Of a stretch of DNA of 64,000 nucleotides, positions 43,180 to 52,529 are shown piece by piece. The position numbers and the translations under genes are program-made. A model generated the notes under the pieces. The model was not told the origin of the DNA, did no database searches, and saw nothing but the letters and a program-made list of their open reading frames with translations. Each line of letters starts with the position of its first letter. Position 1 is the stretch's first letter. The DNA comes from an uncultured Prevotellaceae bacterium (GTDB taxonomy: Bacteria > Bacteroidota > Bacteroidia > Bacteroidales > Bacteroidaceae), in contig ONNV01000010.1 of the NCBI GenBank assembly GCA_900319225.1, forward strand, positions 1 through 64,000. The letters run 5' to 3'.

Positions 43180-45564
43180 ATGAAAAGATTACTGACCATT
43201 TGCCTTGCGCTGGCGGGTTTAACCGCTGTTTGCAGCGCACAGGAACCTGACAACTGGACTACTCAGGTTACATTCTATACCCCTTCAATAGTTCGTATCT
43301 ACAAGACCGGACCTGACAATCCCAACAAAAAGCAGAGCCTCTCCGTTACAATGCAGCCTGAGCAGGTAAAGAGTACCGTCACCGTCCAAAAAGGAGACAT
43401 TATCTACAAGAGTTCTGCACTGACAGTAAAGGTATCAGGAAATGATGTGACCTTTATGGACAAGAAAGGCAACGTTTTGCTGGCTGAGAACGGTTACGGT
43501 CACGGCAATGTGGCAATGACCCGCCCCGATTATGCCGACATTCCGGTTGACCAGGGATTCAACCTTGATGCCGATGAGCCTCTGTACGGACTTGGAATAC
43601 TCCAGGACGGCAAGATGGCCAAGAGCGGCACCTACCGCCGTATGATACAGGGTAACACCGATGACTACTGCAACATCATCCAGTCCATAAAGGGCTACGG
43701 CCTGTTCTGGGACAATTACTCTCCCACTACACTGGGTATAGAGGAGGGCAAGTTCTACTTCACATCCGAGAACGCCGGATCCGTAGACTACTACTTTATT
43801 TACGGAGGCAATGCCGACGGTGTGATTGCAGGTATACGCCAGCTTACCGGTTCTGTGCCGATGCTACCGCTGTGGAGCTTTGGTTTCATGCAGAGCCGTG
43901 AGCGTTACAAGACATCACGTGAGCTGACCGATGTACTGGACCGTTACCGTAAGGACGGTGTGCCCATTGATGTCATGATCCAGGACTGGCAGTACTGGGG
44001 TGACAACTACCTGTGGAACGCCATGGAGTTCAACAACCCCGATTTCAGCAATCCTGAGCGCTGGATCAAGCATATCCATGACCAGAACGCAAAACTGATG
44101 ATTTCTATCTGGTCATCGTTCGGTCCCATGACCAAACCCTACCGTGAGCTGCAGCCCAAGGGCATGCTGCTGGATTTCCAGACCTGGCCGCAGAGCGGAC
44201 TATCCGAATGGCCACCCAGAATGGACTACCCGTCAGGGGTTCGCCCATATGATCCGTTCAACAAAGAGGCACGTGACATATATTGGAACCACCTGACCCG
44301 TCTTTATGACCTGAATATTGACGGATGGTGGATGGATTCAACAGAGCCAGACCATCTGGACTTCAAGGAGGAGGACCTGGACCTGCCCACTGCAATGGGA
44401 CCGTTCCGCCGCGTACGCAATGCATTCCCCCTGATGGCAGTAGGTGGAGTTTATGACAACCAGCGTGCCATGCCCGACGGCAGTGACAAGCGTGTCCTGA
44501 TTCTTACCCGTTCAGTATTTGCCGGACAGCAGCGTTACGGCTCCAACACATGGTCGGGCGATGTCCAGTCCAACTGGAACAGCCTCCGCAACCAGGTAAC
44601 CGCAGGCCTGAATTTTGCACTTACCGGCAACCCCAACTTCAACAGTGACCTGGGCGGTTTCTTTGCCAACAGCTACAACGAGCGCTCACAGGACGGCAGC
44701 GCTACAAAGAACCCTCTCTATCAGGAGCTCTACGTACGCTGGATGCAGTACGGTGTGTTCTGCCCCATGATGCGCAGTCACGGCACCGAGGTTCCGCGTG
44801 AACTCTACTACTACGGTGAGGCCGGCGAGCCCGTCTATGACGCCCTGCTGGGTGCTGTCAAGATGCGTTACAGCCTGCTCCCCTACATCTACTCCCTGGC
44901 TCATGACGTAAATGCCAACAACGGCACTTACCAGCGAGCCCTCATGATGGATTTCAAGGCTGACAGAAACGTCTGGAACATAGGCAACGAGTTCATGTTC
45001 GGCCGATCACTGCTGGTTGCTCCCGTACTTGAGGCCAAGTATACACCTGAGAGAGCCATGAGCAAGAGCCGCGCACAGATTGGTGACGTAGACTTTACCG
45101 CTGCCAAGACCACTAAGGTATATCTGCCGGCCGGTGCCAACTGGTATGACTATGAAACTGACAAGATGTACGAGGGCGGAAAGGAGATAGAGCGTGAGGT
45201 CAATATCAAGAGCATCCCGCTCTATGTCAAGGCCGGCACCATATTGCCCATCGGCCCCGATGTCCAGTACTCTACTGAGAAACCCTGGGATGACCTGGAG
45301 ATTCTGGTATATGCCGGTGCTGACGGCAAGTTCACACTGTATGAGGATGAGTTTGACAACTACAACTATGAGAATGGAGCTTACTCAACAATAGATTTCA
45401 GCTACAACAACAAGACCCGCCAGCTTACCGTAAATGCCCGCAAGGGAATATACGACGGTATGATTAAGAACCGCAAGTTCCGGGTCGTACTCATCAAGGA
45501 CGGCAGCCGCAGTGATGCCAAGACCGTAAACTATTCAGGTAAGAGAGTCAAGATAAGCCTGTAA
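43180..45564 (+). CDS. GH31 glycosidase, second of tandem pair
   Basis: A 794-residue secreted GH31 enzyme starting one base after its partner. A signal peptide MKRLLTICLALAGLTAVCSA is followed by QEPDNW, so it is probably periplasmic rather than lipid-anchored. Nucleophile D386 in GWWMDSTEPD; acid/base D461 in TWSGDVQSN. It lacks the PA14-like insert, which explains the 113-residue shift of the nucleophile relative to the upstream enzyme. The same DSTEP context points to the same broad subfamily. The pair probably acts on one alpha-linked oligosaccharide, one enzyme membrane-bound and one soluble. Confidence 0.92.
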   Translation: MKRLLTICLALAGLTAVCSAQEPDNWTTQVTFYTPSIVRIYKTGPDNPNKKQSLSVTMQPEQVKSTVTVQKGDIIYKSSALTVKVSGNDVTFMDKKGNVLLAENGYGHGNVAMTRPDYADIPVDQGFNLDADEPLYGLGILQDGKMAKSGTYRRMIQGNTDDYCNIIQSIKGYGLFWDNYSPTTLGIEEGKFYFTSENAGSVDYYFIYGGNADGVIAGIRQLTGSVPMLPLWSFGFMQSRERYKTSRELTDVLDRYRKDGVPIDVMIQDWQYWGDNYLWNAMEFNNPDFSNPERWIKHIHDQNAKLMISIWSSFGPMTKPYRELQPKGMLLDFQTWPQSGLSEWPPRMDYPSGVRPYDPFNKEARDIYWNHLTRLYDLNIDGWWMDSTEPDHLDFKEEDLDLPTAMGPFRRVRNAFPLMAVGGVYDNQRAMPDGSDKRVLILTRSVFAGQQRYGSNTWSGDVQSNWNSLRNQVTAGLNFALTGNPNFNSDLGGFFANSYNERSQDGSATKNPLYQELYVRWMQYGVFCPMMRSHGTEVPRELYYYGEAGEPVYDALLGAVKMRYSLLPYIYSLAHDVNANNGTYQRALMMDFKADRNVWNIGNEFMFGRSLLVAPVLEAKYTPERAMSKSRAQIGDVDFTAAKTTKVYLPAGANWYDYETDKMYEGGKEIEREVNIKSIPLYVKAGTILPIGPDVQYSTEKPWDDLEILVYAGADGKFTLYEDEFDNYNYENGAYSTIDFSYNNKTRQLTVNARKGIYDGMIKNRKFRVVLIKDGSRSDAKTVNYSGKRVKISL

Positions 45565-45567
45565 AAT

Positions 45568-45608
45568 AAAATAAAGGGGTACGCAGTTTGAGTGTGCCCC
45601 TTTATTTT
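45568..45608 (+). terminator. Terminator of the GH31 operon
   Basis: AAAATAAAGGGG (45568-45579) and CCCCTTTATTTT (45597-45608) form a perfect 12-bp stem whose right arm ends in a T-rich run. The next promoter box starts two bases later. Confidence 0.85.
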
Positions 45609-45609
45609 G

Positions 45610-45617
45610 TACCTTTG
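45610..45617 (+). promoter_or_regulatory. -7 promoter box of the methyltransferase-purD unit
   Basis: TACCTTTG, full match, 23 bases before ATG 45640 and directly behind the terminator stem, so the -33 region lies inside the hairpin. Confidence 0.65.
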
Positions 45618-45639
45618 CCACCCGAAACATCATCCATAG

Positions 45640-47232
45640 ATGACAGAATTTGAAATGATAGCCAAGACCTTCCAGGGGCTGGAAGAGATTCTTGCAAAAG
45701 AACTTATTGATCTGGGAGCCAATGGGGTGGCCATTGGTAACCGAATGGTATCCTTCAAGGGCGACAAGGCCCTTATGTACAAGGCCAATTTTCACCTGCG
45801 TACCGCAATCCGTATCCTTAAACCCTTCCTTCACTTCAAGGCCGACAGCGCCGATGATGTCTATGAGATCTGCCGTAAGGTGGATTGGGAGAAGTATATG
45901 GACCTGACAGACAGTTTTGCTGTTGACTCTGTGGTTTACAGCGAGGATTTCCGTCACTCAAAGTTTGTGGCTTACCGCGTTAAGGATGCCATTGCCGACT
46001 ATTTCCGTGATAAATACGGCAAACGCCCCAACGTGAGCGTGTCAAACCCTGACCTCACATTCCACATTCACATTTCACATGATGACTGCTCCCTGTCACT
46101 TGACAGCTCAGGCGAGTCCCTGCACAAGCGCGGTTACCGCCAGGAGGCCATGGAAGCCCCGCTCAACGAGGTGCTGGCTGCAGGTATGATTCTCATGTCC
46201 GGCTGGGACGGCAAGAGTGATTTCGTGGACCCCATGTGCGGATCGGGCACAATTCCCATCGAGGCCGCACTTATAGCCAGGAACATGGCACCCGGTCTGT
46301 TCCGCAGCCATTTTGCATTTGAGAAATGGAAGGATTTTGACCGCGACCTGTTTGAGGAGATCTATAACGATGACTCTGCCGAGCGCGAGTTTGAGTTCAG
46401 CATAAAGGGCTATGACAAGGATGCCAAAGCCATACTTACCGCCAAGCGTAATGCCAAGGCCGCAGGCCTGCTGGATACCATCCAGTTTGAGCAGCGTGAC
46501 TTCAAGGAGTTTGAGCCCGTAAAGCAGCGTACCGTAATCATCACCAACCCGCCCTACGGCGAGCGTCTGACCGATGACAACCTGCTGGGTCTCTACGAGA
46601 TGATAGGAGAGCGTCTCAAACACGCACTTATAGGAGGTGAGGCCTGGATCATAAGCTACCATTACGAGTGCTTTGACAAGATAGGACTCAAGCCGTCGGC
46701 CAAGATTCCTCTCTTTAACGGTGCACTGCCCTGCGAGCTGCGCAAATATGAGATATTTGACGGACGTTACAATGACTTCCGTGGAGGCGAAGGCTCTCTT
46801 AAGAAGGACGACCTGCCTACCCGTCGCAGCAGCACCCTTCGTCATAAGGCACGTCTGGCTGAGAAACAGGAGGCTCGTGATCAGGAGGATGCACAGAATA
46901 CTGAGATCCGCCGCGAGCGCCCTGCACGCAAACCGTCTGACCGCAAGCCTTTCGGCAAGAAAGAAGGAGAAAAACCTTTCCGTAAGACCGGTGACAAACC
47001 CTTCCGTAAATCAGAAGGAGGCAAACCTTTCCACAAGTCTTCATCCGAGGGTAAACCCTTCCGTAAGGCAGAAGGAGCCAAACCGTTCAGAAAGAGTGAG
47101 GAAGACAAGCCCTTCCGCAAGAGCGGCGATAAACCGCTGCGCAAGTCTTCATCAGAAGGAAAGCCGTTCCGTAAGGAGGGTGGACGCCCCGCAGCAAAGA
47201 GATCATTCAAACCCGGAAACAAAAAACAATAA
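45640..47232 (+). CDS. THUMP-domain RNA methyltransferase with basic KPFRK-repeat tail
   Basis: A 530-residue protein. Residues 1-160 are a THUMP RNA-binding domain (FEMIAKTFQGLEEILAKEL is the typical start); residues 165-385 are a SAM-dependent methyltransferase with FVDPMCGSGTIPIEAALIA and the N-methylation motif TNPPYGERL. This is the YpsC/RlmL-N family, which makes m2G in 23S rRNA. The last 145 residues are a charged, low-complexity tail: about nine copies of KPF(R/H/G)K separated by short Ser/Glu/Gly spacers. The tail is probably disordered and RNA-binding, and is much longer than in family members I know. Four bases before purD. Confidence 0.9.
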   Translation: MTEFEMIAKTFQGLEEILAKELIDLGANGVAIGNRMVSFKGDKALMYKANFHLRTAIRILKPFLHFKADSADDVYEICRKVDWEKYMDLTDSFAVDSVVYSEDFRHSKFVAYRVKDAIADYFRDKYGKRPNVSVSNPDLTFHIHISHDDCSLSLDSSGESLHKRGYRQEAMEAPLNEVLAAGMILMSGWDGKSDFVDPMCGSGTIPIEAALIARNMAPGLFRSHFAFEKWKDFDRDLFEEIYNDDSAEREFEFSIKGYDKDAKAILTAKRNAKAAGLLDTIQFEQRDFKEFEPVKQRTVIITNPPYGERLTDDNLLGLYEMIGERLKHALIGGEAWIISYHYECFDKIGLKPSAKIPLFNGALPCELRKYEIFDGRYNDFRGGEGSLKKDDLPTRRSSTLRHKARLAEKQEARDQEDAQNTEIRRERPARKPSDRKPFGKKEGEKPFRKTGDKPFRKSEGGKPFHKSSSEGKPFRKAEGAKPFRKSEEDKPFRKSGDKPLRKSSSEGKPFRKEGGRPAAKRSFKPGNKKQ

Positions 47233-47235
47233 GAT

Positions 47236-48507
47236 ATGAAAATTCTGTTACTTGGAAGCGGAGGCCGTGAGCATGCTCTGGCCTGGAAGATTGCCCAAAG
47301 CCCACAGCTTGACAAGCTTTACATCGCACCGGGCAACGCCGGTACCGCAAACGTAGGTGAGAACGTAGCCATCAAGGCCAACGATTTTGACGCCATCAAG
47401 GCTTTTGTCCTGGACAAGAAGATTGACATGGTTGTTGTAGGCCCCGAGGATCCTCTGGTAAACGGTATCTATGACTACTTTAAGGCAGACAAGGCTCTCG
47501 CAGCCATTCCCGTAATAGGCCCGTCCAAGGATGCAGCCCAGATGGAGGGCAGCAAGGACTTTGCCAAGCGTTTCATGCAGCGTCACGGTATCCCCACCGC
47601 CGCATATCAGACATTCACAGGTGAGAACCTTGAGGAGGGACTTAAGTTCCTGGAGACTCTCAAGGCTCCTTACGTACTTAAGGCCGATGGTCTGTGCGCA
47701 GGTAAAGGAGTACTCATCCTGCCCACTCTGGAAGAGGCCAAGAAGGAACTGGGGGAGATGCTGAGCGGAATGTTCGGCAACGCCTCATCACGCGTAGTGA
47801 TTGAGGAGTTCATGAGCGGCATAGAGTGCTCGGTATTTGTTCTCACAGACGGCAAGAACTACAAGATCCTGCCCGAGGCCAAGGACTACAAGCGCGTTGG
47901 CGAGCATGACACCGGTCTGAACACCGGCGGCATGGGTTCAGTATCACCCGTTCCGTTTGCAACCAAGGAGTGGATGAAAAAGGTTGAGGACCGCATTATC
48001 CGTCCTACCGTAGAGGGTCTTGCAGAGGAGGGTCTCGTTTACAAAGGATTCATATTCTTTGGCCTCATCAACGTAGACGGCGAGCCCAAGGTCATTGAGT
48101 ACAACTGCCGTATGGGTGACCCCGAGACCGAGAGCGTCATGCTGCGTCTTAAGAGCGATATCATAGAGCTGTTCAAGGGTGTTGCAGAGGGTAACCTGGA
48201 TACCAAGACCCTGGAGCAGGATCCGCGTTCTGCTGTATGCGTGATGCTGGTATCGGGCGGCTATCCCCAGCACTATGACAAGGGATTCGTTATAAGCGGA
48301 ATTGACAAGGTAAAGGACAGCATCGTGTTCCATGCCGGAACCGCATTCAATGACAAGGGAGAGGTTGTGACCGCAGGCGGCCGCGTAATTGCCGTAAGTT
48401 CATACGGCAAGGACAAGGAGGAGGCTCTGGCTCTCTCTTTCAAGGGTGCCAGCCTGATTGACTTTGAGAAAAAGCATTTCCGCAGAGACATAGGTCAGGA
48501 TCTCTAA
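47236..48507 (+). CDS. purD: Phosphoribosylamine-glycine ligase
   Basis: A 423-residue ATP-grasp enzyme of purine synthesis that joins glycine to phosphoribosylamine. The N-terminal [19 protein letters not shown] is diagnostic; [23 protein letters not shown] and [12 protein letters not shown] are the substrate, ATP and metal motifs. Normal length. It follows the RNA methyltransferase by three bases and is probably co-transcribed. Confidence 0.97.
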   Translation: MKILLLGSGGREHALAWKIAQSPQLDKLYIAPGNAGTANVGENVAIKANDFDAIKAFVLDKKIDMVVVGPEDPLVNGIYDYFKADKALAAIPVIGPSKDAAQMEGSKDFAKRFMQRHGIPTAAYQTFTGENLEEGLKFLETLKAPYVLKADGLCAGKGVLILPTLEEAKKELGEMLSGMFGNASSRVVIEEFMSGIECSVFVLTDGKNYKILPEAKDYKRVGEHDTGLNTGGMGSVSPVPFATKEWMKKVEDRIIRPTVEGLAEEGLVYKGFIFFGLINVDGEPKVIEYNCRMGDPETESVMLRLKSDIIELFKGVAEGNLDTKTLEQDPRSAVCVMLVSGGYPQHYDKGFVISGIDKVKDSIVFHAGTAFNDKGEVVTAGGRVIAVSSYGKDKEEALALSFKGASLIDFEKKHFRRDIGQDL

Positions 48508-48531
48508 CAAATAATAACTGTCTGTTGGCAG

Positions 48532-48558
48532 CCTTTAACCATTAAAGGGTTAACTTTG
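48532..48558 (+). promoter_or_regulatory. Hairpin and -7 box before the DUF2723 gene
   Basis: CCTTTAA (48532-48538) / TTAAAGG (48542-48548) forms a 7-bp hairpin after purD without a T tract. TAACTTTG at 48551-48558 is a full -7 match, 36 bases before ATG 48594. Confidence 0.55.
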
Positions 48559-48593
48559 GGCTTCCTAACTGACAACTAACTCAATTAAGAGTG

Positions 48594-51500
48594 ATGAATT
48601 ACAAAAAACTAAACACCATCATCGGATGGCTTGTGTTTGCAATTGCAGCTTTTACATACTGCATGACAATAGAGCCAACGGCCAGCTTCTGGGATTGTCC
48701 GGAGTTCATAACCACAGGTTACAAACTTGAAGTGGGTCACCCCCCTGGGGCACCTATATTCATGCTTACCGCAAACCTGTTCTCGCAGTTTACAAGTGAT
48801 CCCGGTAAGGTTGCCATGATGGTCAACATAATGTCGGCACTCTTGAGTGCGCTCTGCATACTTTTCCTCTTCTGGAGTATCACCATGCTCGCAAAGAAAC
48901 TGGTGTCAGGCACCAAGGAACCCGATATGTGGCAGATGATAACCATATTCGGATCAGGTGTGGTAGGCGCCCTGGCATACACATGGAGTGACACATTCTG
49001 GTTCAGTGCAGTAGAGGGTGAGGTTTATGCATACTCATCTTTCTGCACCGCAGTCACATTCTGGCTCATACTCAAATGGGAGGAGAACAGTGACCAGCCG
49101 CACAGCGCCCGCTGGCTTGTACTCATTGCATACCTGATAGGCGTATCTGTAGGTGTACACCTGCTCAACCTGCTCTGCATCACCGCCATAGTTCTGGTTT
49201 ACTACTTCAAGAAGGTGGAGAACCCCACATGGAAGGGTGGTCTGCTGGCATTTTGCCTGTCGGGCATAATCATCGCAGCCGTTCTTTACGGTATCGTTCC
49301 CGGTATCGTTAAGGTGGGCGGATGGTTTGAGCTGCTCTTTGTAAACGGATTGGGCCTGCCTTTCAACACAGGTCTGATTGTCTATATCATCCTGCTGGTA
49401 GGTATTCTTGTATGGAGCGTGTATGAGACTCAGCGTGGTGACCGCAAGCCGCTCATGTATCTCTCATTCCTGCTCACAGTAGCTTTTGCGGGTATTCCGT
49501 TCTACGGTCATAAGGCATCAGGTATAATCCTGGGTCTGATCATTCTTGGAGCAGCAGCCGTATATCTGTTTACCAATGTCGTTCCCGATACCAGGAAGCC
49601 GTCAGCAAGCCTTCTCAATACAATCATGCTCTGCGTGATGATGATTACCATAGGTTACTCATCATACGCTGTGATTGTTATCCGTTCTACCGCCAATCCT
49701 CCTATGGATCAGGATTCACCTGAGAATATATTCTCACTGGGCGAGTATCTGGCACGTGAGCAGTACGGTTCACGCCCGCTGCTGTACGGTCAGGCCTACA
49801 GTTCTGAGCCTGAATACGTGGTGAATGGTGATATCCTTGAGCCATTATTTACCGTTACCGGCAAGTCTTACGGCCGCCAGGAGAAGAATAATGAGAATGA
49901 CAAGGACAGATACATTGTCATGGATGAGAAACGTGACTGGAAATACGCCCAGAACATGCTGTTCCCGCGTATGTACAGCGCAGTTCCCGATCACATTGAT
50001 CAATACGAGTTATGGACCGGAGGCATAAAGGGCAAAACCATCGTATACAACCGCGCCGGACGTAAAATCAAGGTTGTCATGCCCACACAGCTGGAGAACC
50101 TAAAGTTCTTTGTACGTTATCAGGTCAATTTCATGTACTGGCGCTATTTCCTCTGGAACTTTGCCGGACGTCAGAACGACATACAGAACCAGTCGGGTGA
50201 ACTTGAGAACGGTAACTGGATTACCGGTTTCAACTTCATTGACCGCCATCTCATAGGTGGAGACAACAAGTTGTTGCCCGATATCTACAAGGGCAAGGGA
50301 CACAACGTATTCTACTGCCTGCCTCTGCTCTTGGGTCTGTTCGGACTCTTCTGGCAGATAGGTAAAGGCAAGGAGGGTACACAGCAGTTCTTTGTTGTAC
50401 TGGCACTCTTCTTCATGACCGGTCTTGCAATCGTAGTTTACCTTAACCAGACTCCCATACAGCCTCGTGAGCGTGACTATGCATACGCCGGATCGTTCTA
50501 CGCTTTCGCCATATGGATTGGATTGGGTGTTGCAGCACTGTCAGAATGGTTAAGTTCATTCTCAGGCAAGAAGGCTGCTTCTGTAATAGCTGCAGTTCTC
50601 TGCCTCCTGGTTCCCATCCAGATGGTCAGCCAGACCTGGGATGACCATGACCGCAGTGACCGTTACTCATGCCGTGATTTTGGTCAGAACTACCTGATCA
50701 CGCTCCCTGAGACCGGTAACCCCATCATCTTTACAAACGGTGATAACGATACATTCCCCCTCTGGTACAACTTTGAGACCGAAGGGTTCCGTACCGATGC
50801 GCGCTGCTGCAACCTGAGTTACCTGAACACTGACTGGTACATTGACCAGATGAAGCGTCCGGCATATGACTCACCTGCACTGCCCATATCATTTGACAGG
50901 ATTGATTACCAGACAGGAACCAATGACCTTATCTACGTTGATGCCGATGCCAAGACCCAGCTGCTCAAGAGAAACAGCAGGGAGGCCGTTGAGAAGTCAT
51001 TTGAACTGACCAACGTACTTGATTACTGGATCAAGAAGAAACACATCGTACCCACTGATACCATCTGGTTCAAGATAGACAAGGATGCTGTCCTGCGTTC
51101 AGGAATGAAGATCCCCGCCAAGTACATAGGTGCCACCGATGAGGAGACAAAGGCCAACATGCCCGATAAGATGATAATCTCACTCAAAGGTAAAAAACGC
51201 CTCTATAAGAATGAGATCATAATGCTTGACCTGCTGGCACACTGCAACTGGGAGAGACCTCTGTTCATAGCCACTACAGTACCCAGAAGCAGCTATCTGA
51301 ATCTTAGCCGCTACCTGGTACTTGAGGGTCTGGCATACCGTATCACTCCGTTTGACTGGGAGCAGACCGACACCGGTTCAGAGTATGGTGACATTGATAC
51401 AGACAGGATGTACGCCAATATGATGAACTACAAGTACGGCGGCCTGGACAATCCGGACCTTTATCTGGATGAGACCACCCGCAGAATGTGTCTGACCCTG

Positions 51501-51917
51501 CGTCGTACCACAGTGCAGCTGGCTACACAACTCTATACAGAGGGTAAGAAGGACAAGGCACTTGACGTACTGCTCAGAATCAATGAAGGCATATCACATG
51601 AGCTGTATCCGTTGAATGAAGGCAGCTACTATGGAGTTGCTCCACAGACAGCAAACCTTTATCTTGTACTCGGTAAAGATGACAAGGCAAGAGAGGTTCT
51701 CCAGGCTACCTGTAACAATTACATGCAGCAGATGAGGTGGTATCTGAGTATGAACAGACGCAACCTGTACAAATGTGAGAGCAATTTCCTGACATGCGTA
51801 AAGGAGATAACAAGGATTGCTCCCCTCATGGAGGAGTGCTTTGATAAGACTGAGATAGATAATATCAAGGCAGAACTGGAGAGCATGTGTAACGAGTATG
51901 ACATTCTCATGCAATAA
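48594..51917 (+). CDS. DUF2723 membrane protein, TMEM260-like candidate protein O-mannosyltransferase
   Basis: A 1107-residue protein. The first 620 or so residues carry about 13 membrane helices; the rest is soluble with helical, TPR-like repeats near the end (SYYGVAPQTANLYLVLGKDD). The first loop after helix 1 has FWDCPEFITTGYKLEVGHPPG, with D34 and E37 in the position of the acidic catalytic residues of GT-C enzymes. DUF2723 is shared with human TMEM260, reported to O-mannosylate plexin-family receptors; Bacteroidetes are known for general protein O-glycosylation, but the bacterial members are not assigned. ATG 48594 is preferred to GTG 48591. It is followed within 3 bases by a polysaccharide deacetylase gene. 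Confidence 0.88.
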   Translation: MNYKKLNTIIGWLVFAIAAFTYCMTIEPTASFWDCPEFITTGYKLEVGHPPGAPIFMLTANLFSQFTSDPGKVAMMVNIMSALLSALCILFLFWSITMLAKKLVSGTKEPDMWQMITIFGSGVVGALAYTWSDTFWFSAVEGEVYAYSSFCTAVTFWLILKWEENSDQPHSARWLVLIAYLIGVSVGVHLLNLLCITAIVLVYYFKKVENPTWKGGLLAFCLSGIIIAAVLYGIVPGIVKVGGWFELLFVNGLGLPFNTGLIVYIILLVGILVWSVYETQRGDRKPLMYLSFLLTVAFAGIPFYGHKASGIILGLIILGAAAVYLFTNVVPDTRKPSASLLNTIMLCVMMITIGYSSYAVIVIRSTANPPMDQDSPENIFSLGEYLAREQYGSRPLLYGQAYSSEPEYVVNGDILEPLFTVTGKSYGRQEKNNENDKDRYIVMDEKRDWKYAQNMLFPRMYSAVPDHIDQYELWTGGIKGKTIVYNRAGRKIKVVMPTQLENLKFFVRYQVNFMYWRYFLWNFAGRQNDIQNQSGELENGNWITGFNFIDRHLIGGDNKLLPDIYKGKGHNVFYCLPLLLGLFGLFWQIGKGKEGTQQFFVVLALFFMTGLAIVVYLNQTPIQPRERDYAYAGSFYAFAIWIGLGVAALSEWLSSFSGKKAASVIAAVLCLLVPIQMVSQTWDDHDRSDRYSCRDFGQNYLITLPETGNPIIFTNGDNDTFPLWYNFETEGFRTDARCCNLSYLNTDWYIDQMKRPAYDSPALPISFDRIDYQTGTNDLIYVDADAKTQLLKRNSREAVEKSFELTNVLDYWIKKKHIVPTDTIWFKIDKDAVLRSGMKIPAKYIGATDEETKANMPDKMIISLKGKKRLYKNEIIMLDLLAHCNWERPLFIATTVPRSSYLNLSRYLVLEGLAYRITPFDWEQTDTGSEYGDIDTDRMYANMMNYKYGGLDNPDLYLDETTRRMCLTLRRTTVQLATQLYTEGKKDKALDVLLRINEGISHELYPLNEGSYYGVAPQTANLYLVLGKDDKAREVLQATCNNYMQQMRWYLSMNRRNLYKCESNFLTCVKEITRIAPLMEECFDKTEIDNIKAELESMCNEYDILMQ

Positions 51918-51920
51918 CGG

Positions 51921-52529
51921 ATGTTACTTGAACAGCCTACTCCAATACTAAGCAAGATATACCCGAAAGGCATCTTCCGGAAAAATCCGGAAGAGCACTC
52001 GGTGTATCTTACATTTGATGACGGTCCCATACCCGAGGTAACTCCGTGGGTACTGGACATATTGGACCAGTATGGCGTCAAGGCAACATTCTTTGTGGTA
52101 GGTGATAACGTACGCAAACACCCGGACATCTACAAGATGGTGGTGGAGCGCGGCCATCACATAGGCAACCATACGTTCAACCATGTACGCGGAATGCGTA
52201 TGCGCAACCATGATTACATAGAGAACGTACGCAAGTGTGACGGTTTTATATCAACCCGTCTGTTCCGTCCGCCTCACGGTGTGCTGCGCCGCTGGACATA
52301 CCGTTACATGTTGGGTGCCTATGACATTGTATTCTATGATGTCATAACACGTGATTACAACAGCAAGCTCAGACCCAAGAAAGTTCTGCAGATTGTAAAG
52401 AGATATACCCGTAACGGCTCTATCATAGTATTCCATGACTCTCTGCGCAGTGAAAAGAACCTGCGCTGGGCACTGCCCAAATCCATTGAGTGGCTTAAGG
52501 CCCAGGGATACGAGTTCAAGCAGCTTTAA
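51921..52529 (+). CDS. Polysaccharide deacetylase (NodB domain)
   Basis: A 202-residue CE4-type deacetylase: TFDDGP at residues 31-36 supplies the base and a metal-binding aspartate, and HTFNH (84-88) supplies both metal-binding histidines. RLFRPPHGVLRRW is motif 3 and IIVFHDS motif 5. These enzymes remove N-acetyl groups from peptidoglycan or surface glycans. I see no signal peptide, only a short N-terminal extension, so export is uncertain. Co-directional with the DUF2723 gene. Its TAA stop abuts the convergent dacB stop with no base between. Confidence 0.92.
   Translation: MLLEQPTPILSKIYPKGIFRKNPEEHSVYLTFDDGPIPEVTPWVLDILDQYGVKATFFVVGDNVRKHPDIYKMVVERGHHIGNHTFNHVRGMRMRNHDYIENVRKCDGFISTRLFRPPHGVLRRWTYRYMLGAYDIVFYDVITRDYNSKLRPKKVLQIVKRYTRNGSIIVFHDSLRSEKNLRWALPKSIEWLKAQGYEFKQL

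Noticed and set aside
46940-47220. CRISPR-like or minisatellite array in the KPFRK tail
   Set aside because: The repeats are in frame, imperfect and encode a continuous protein tail. There are no equal-length spacers.
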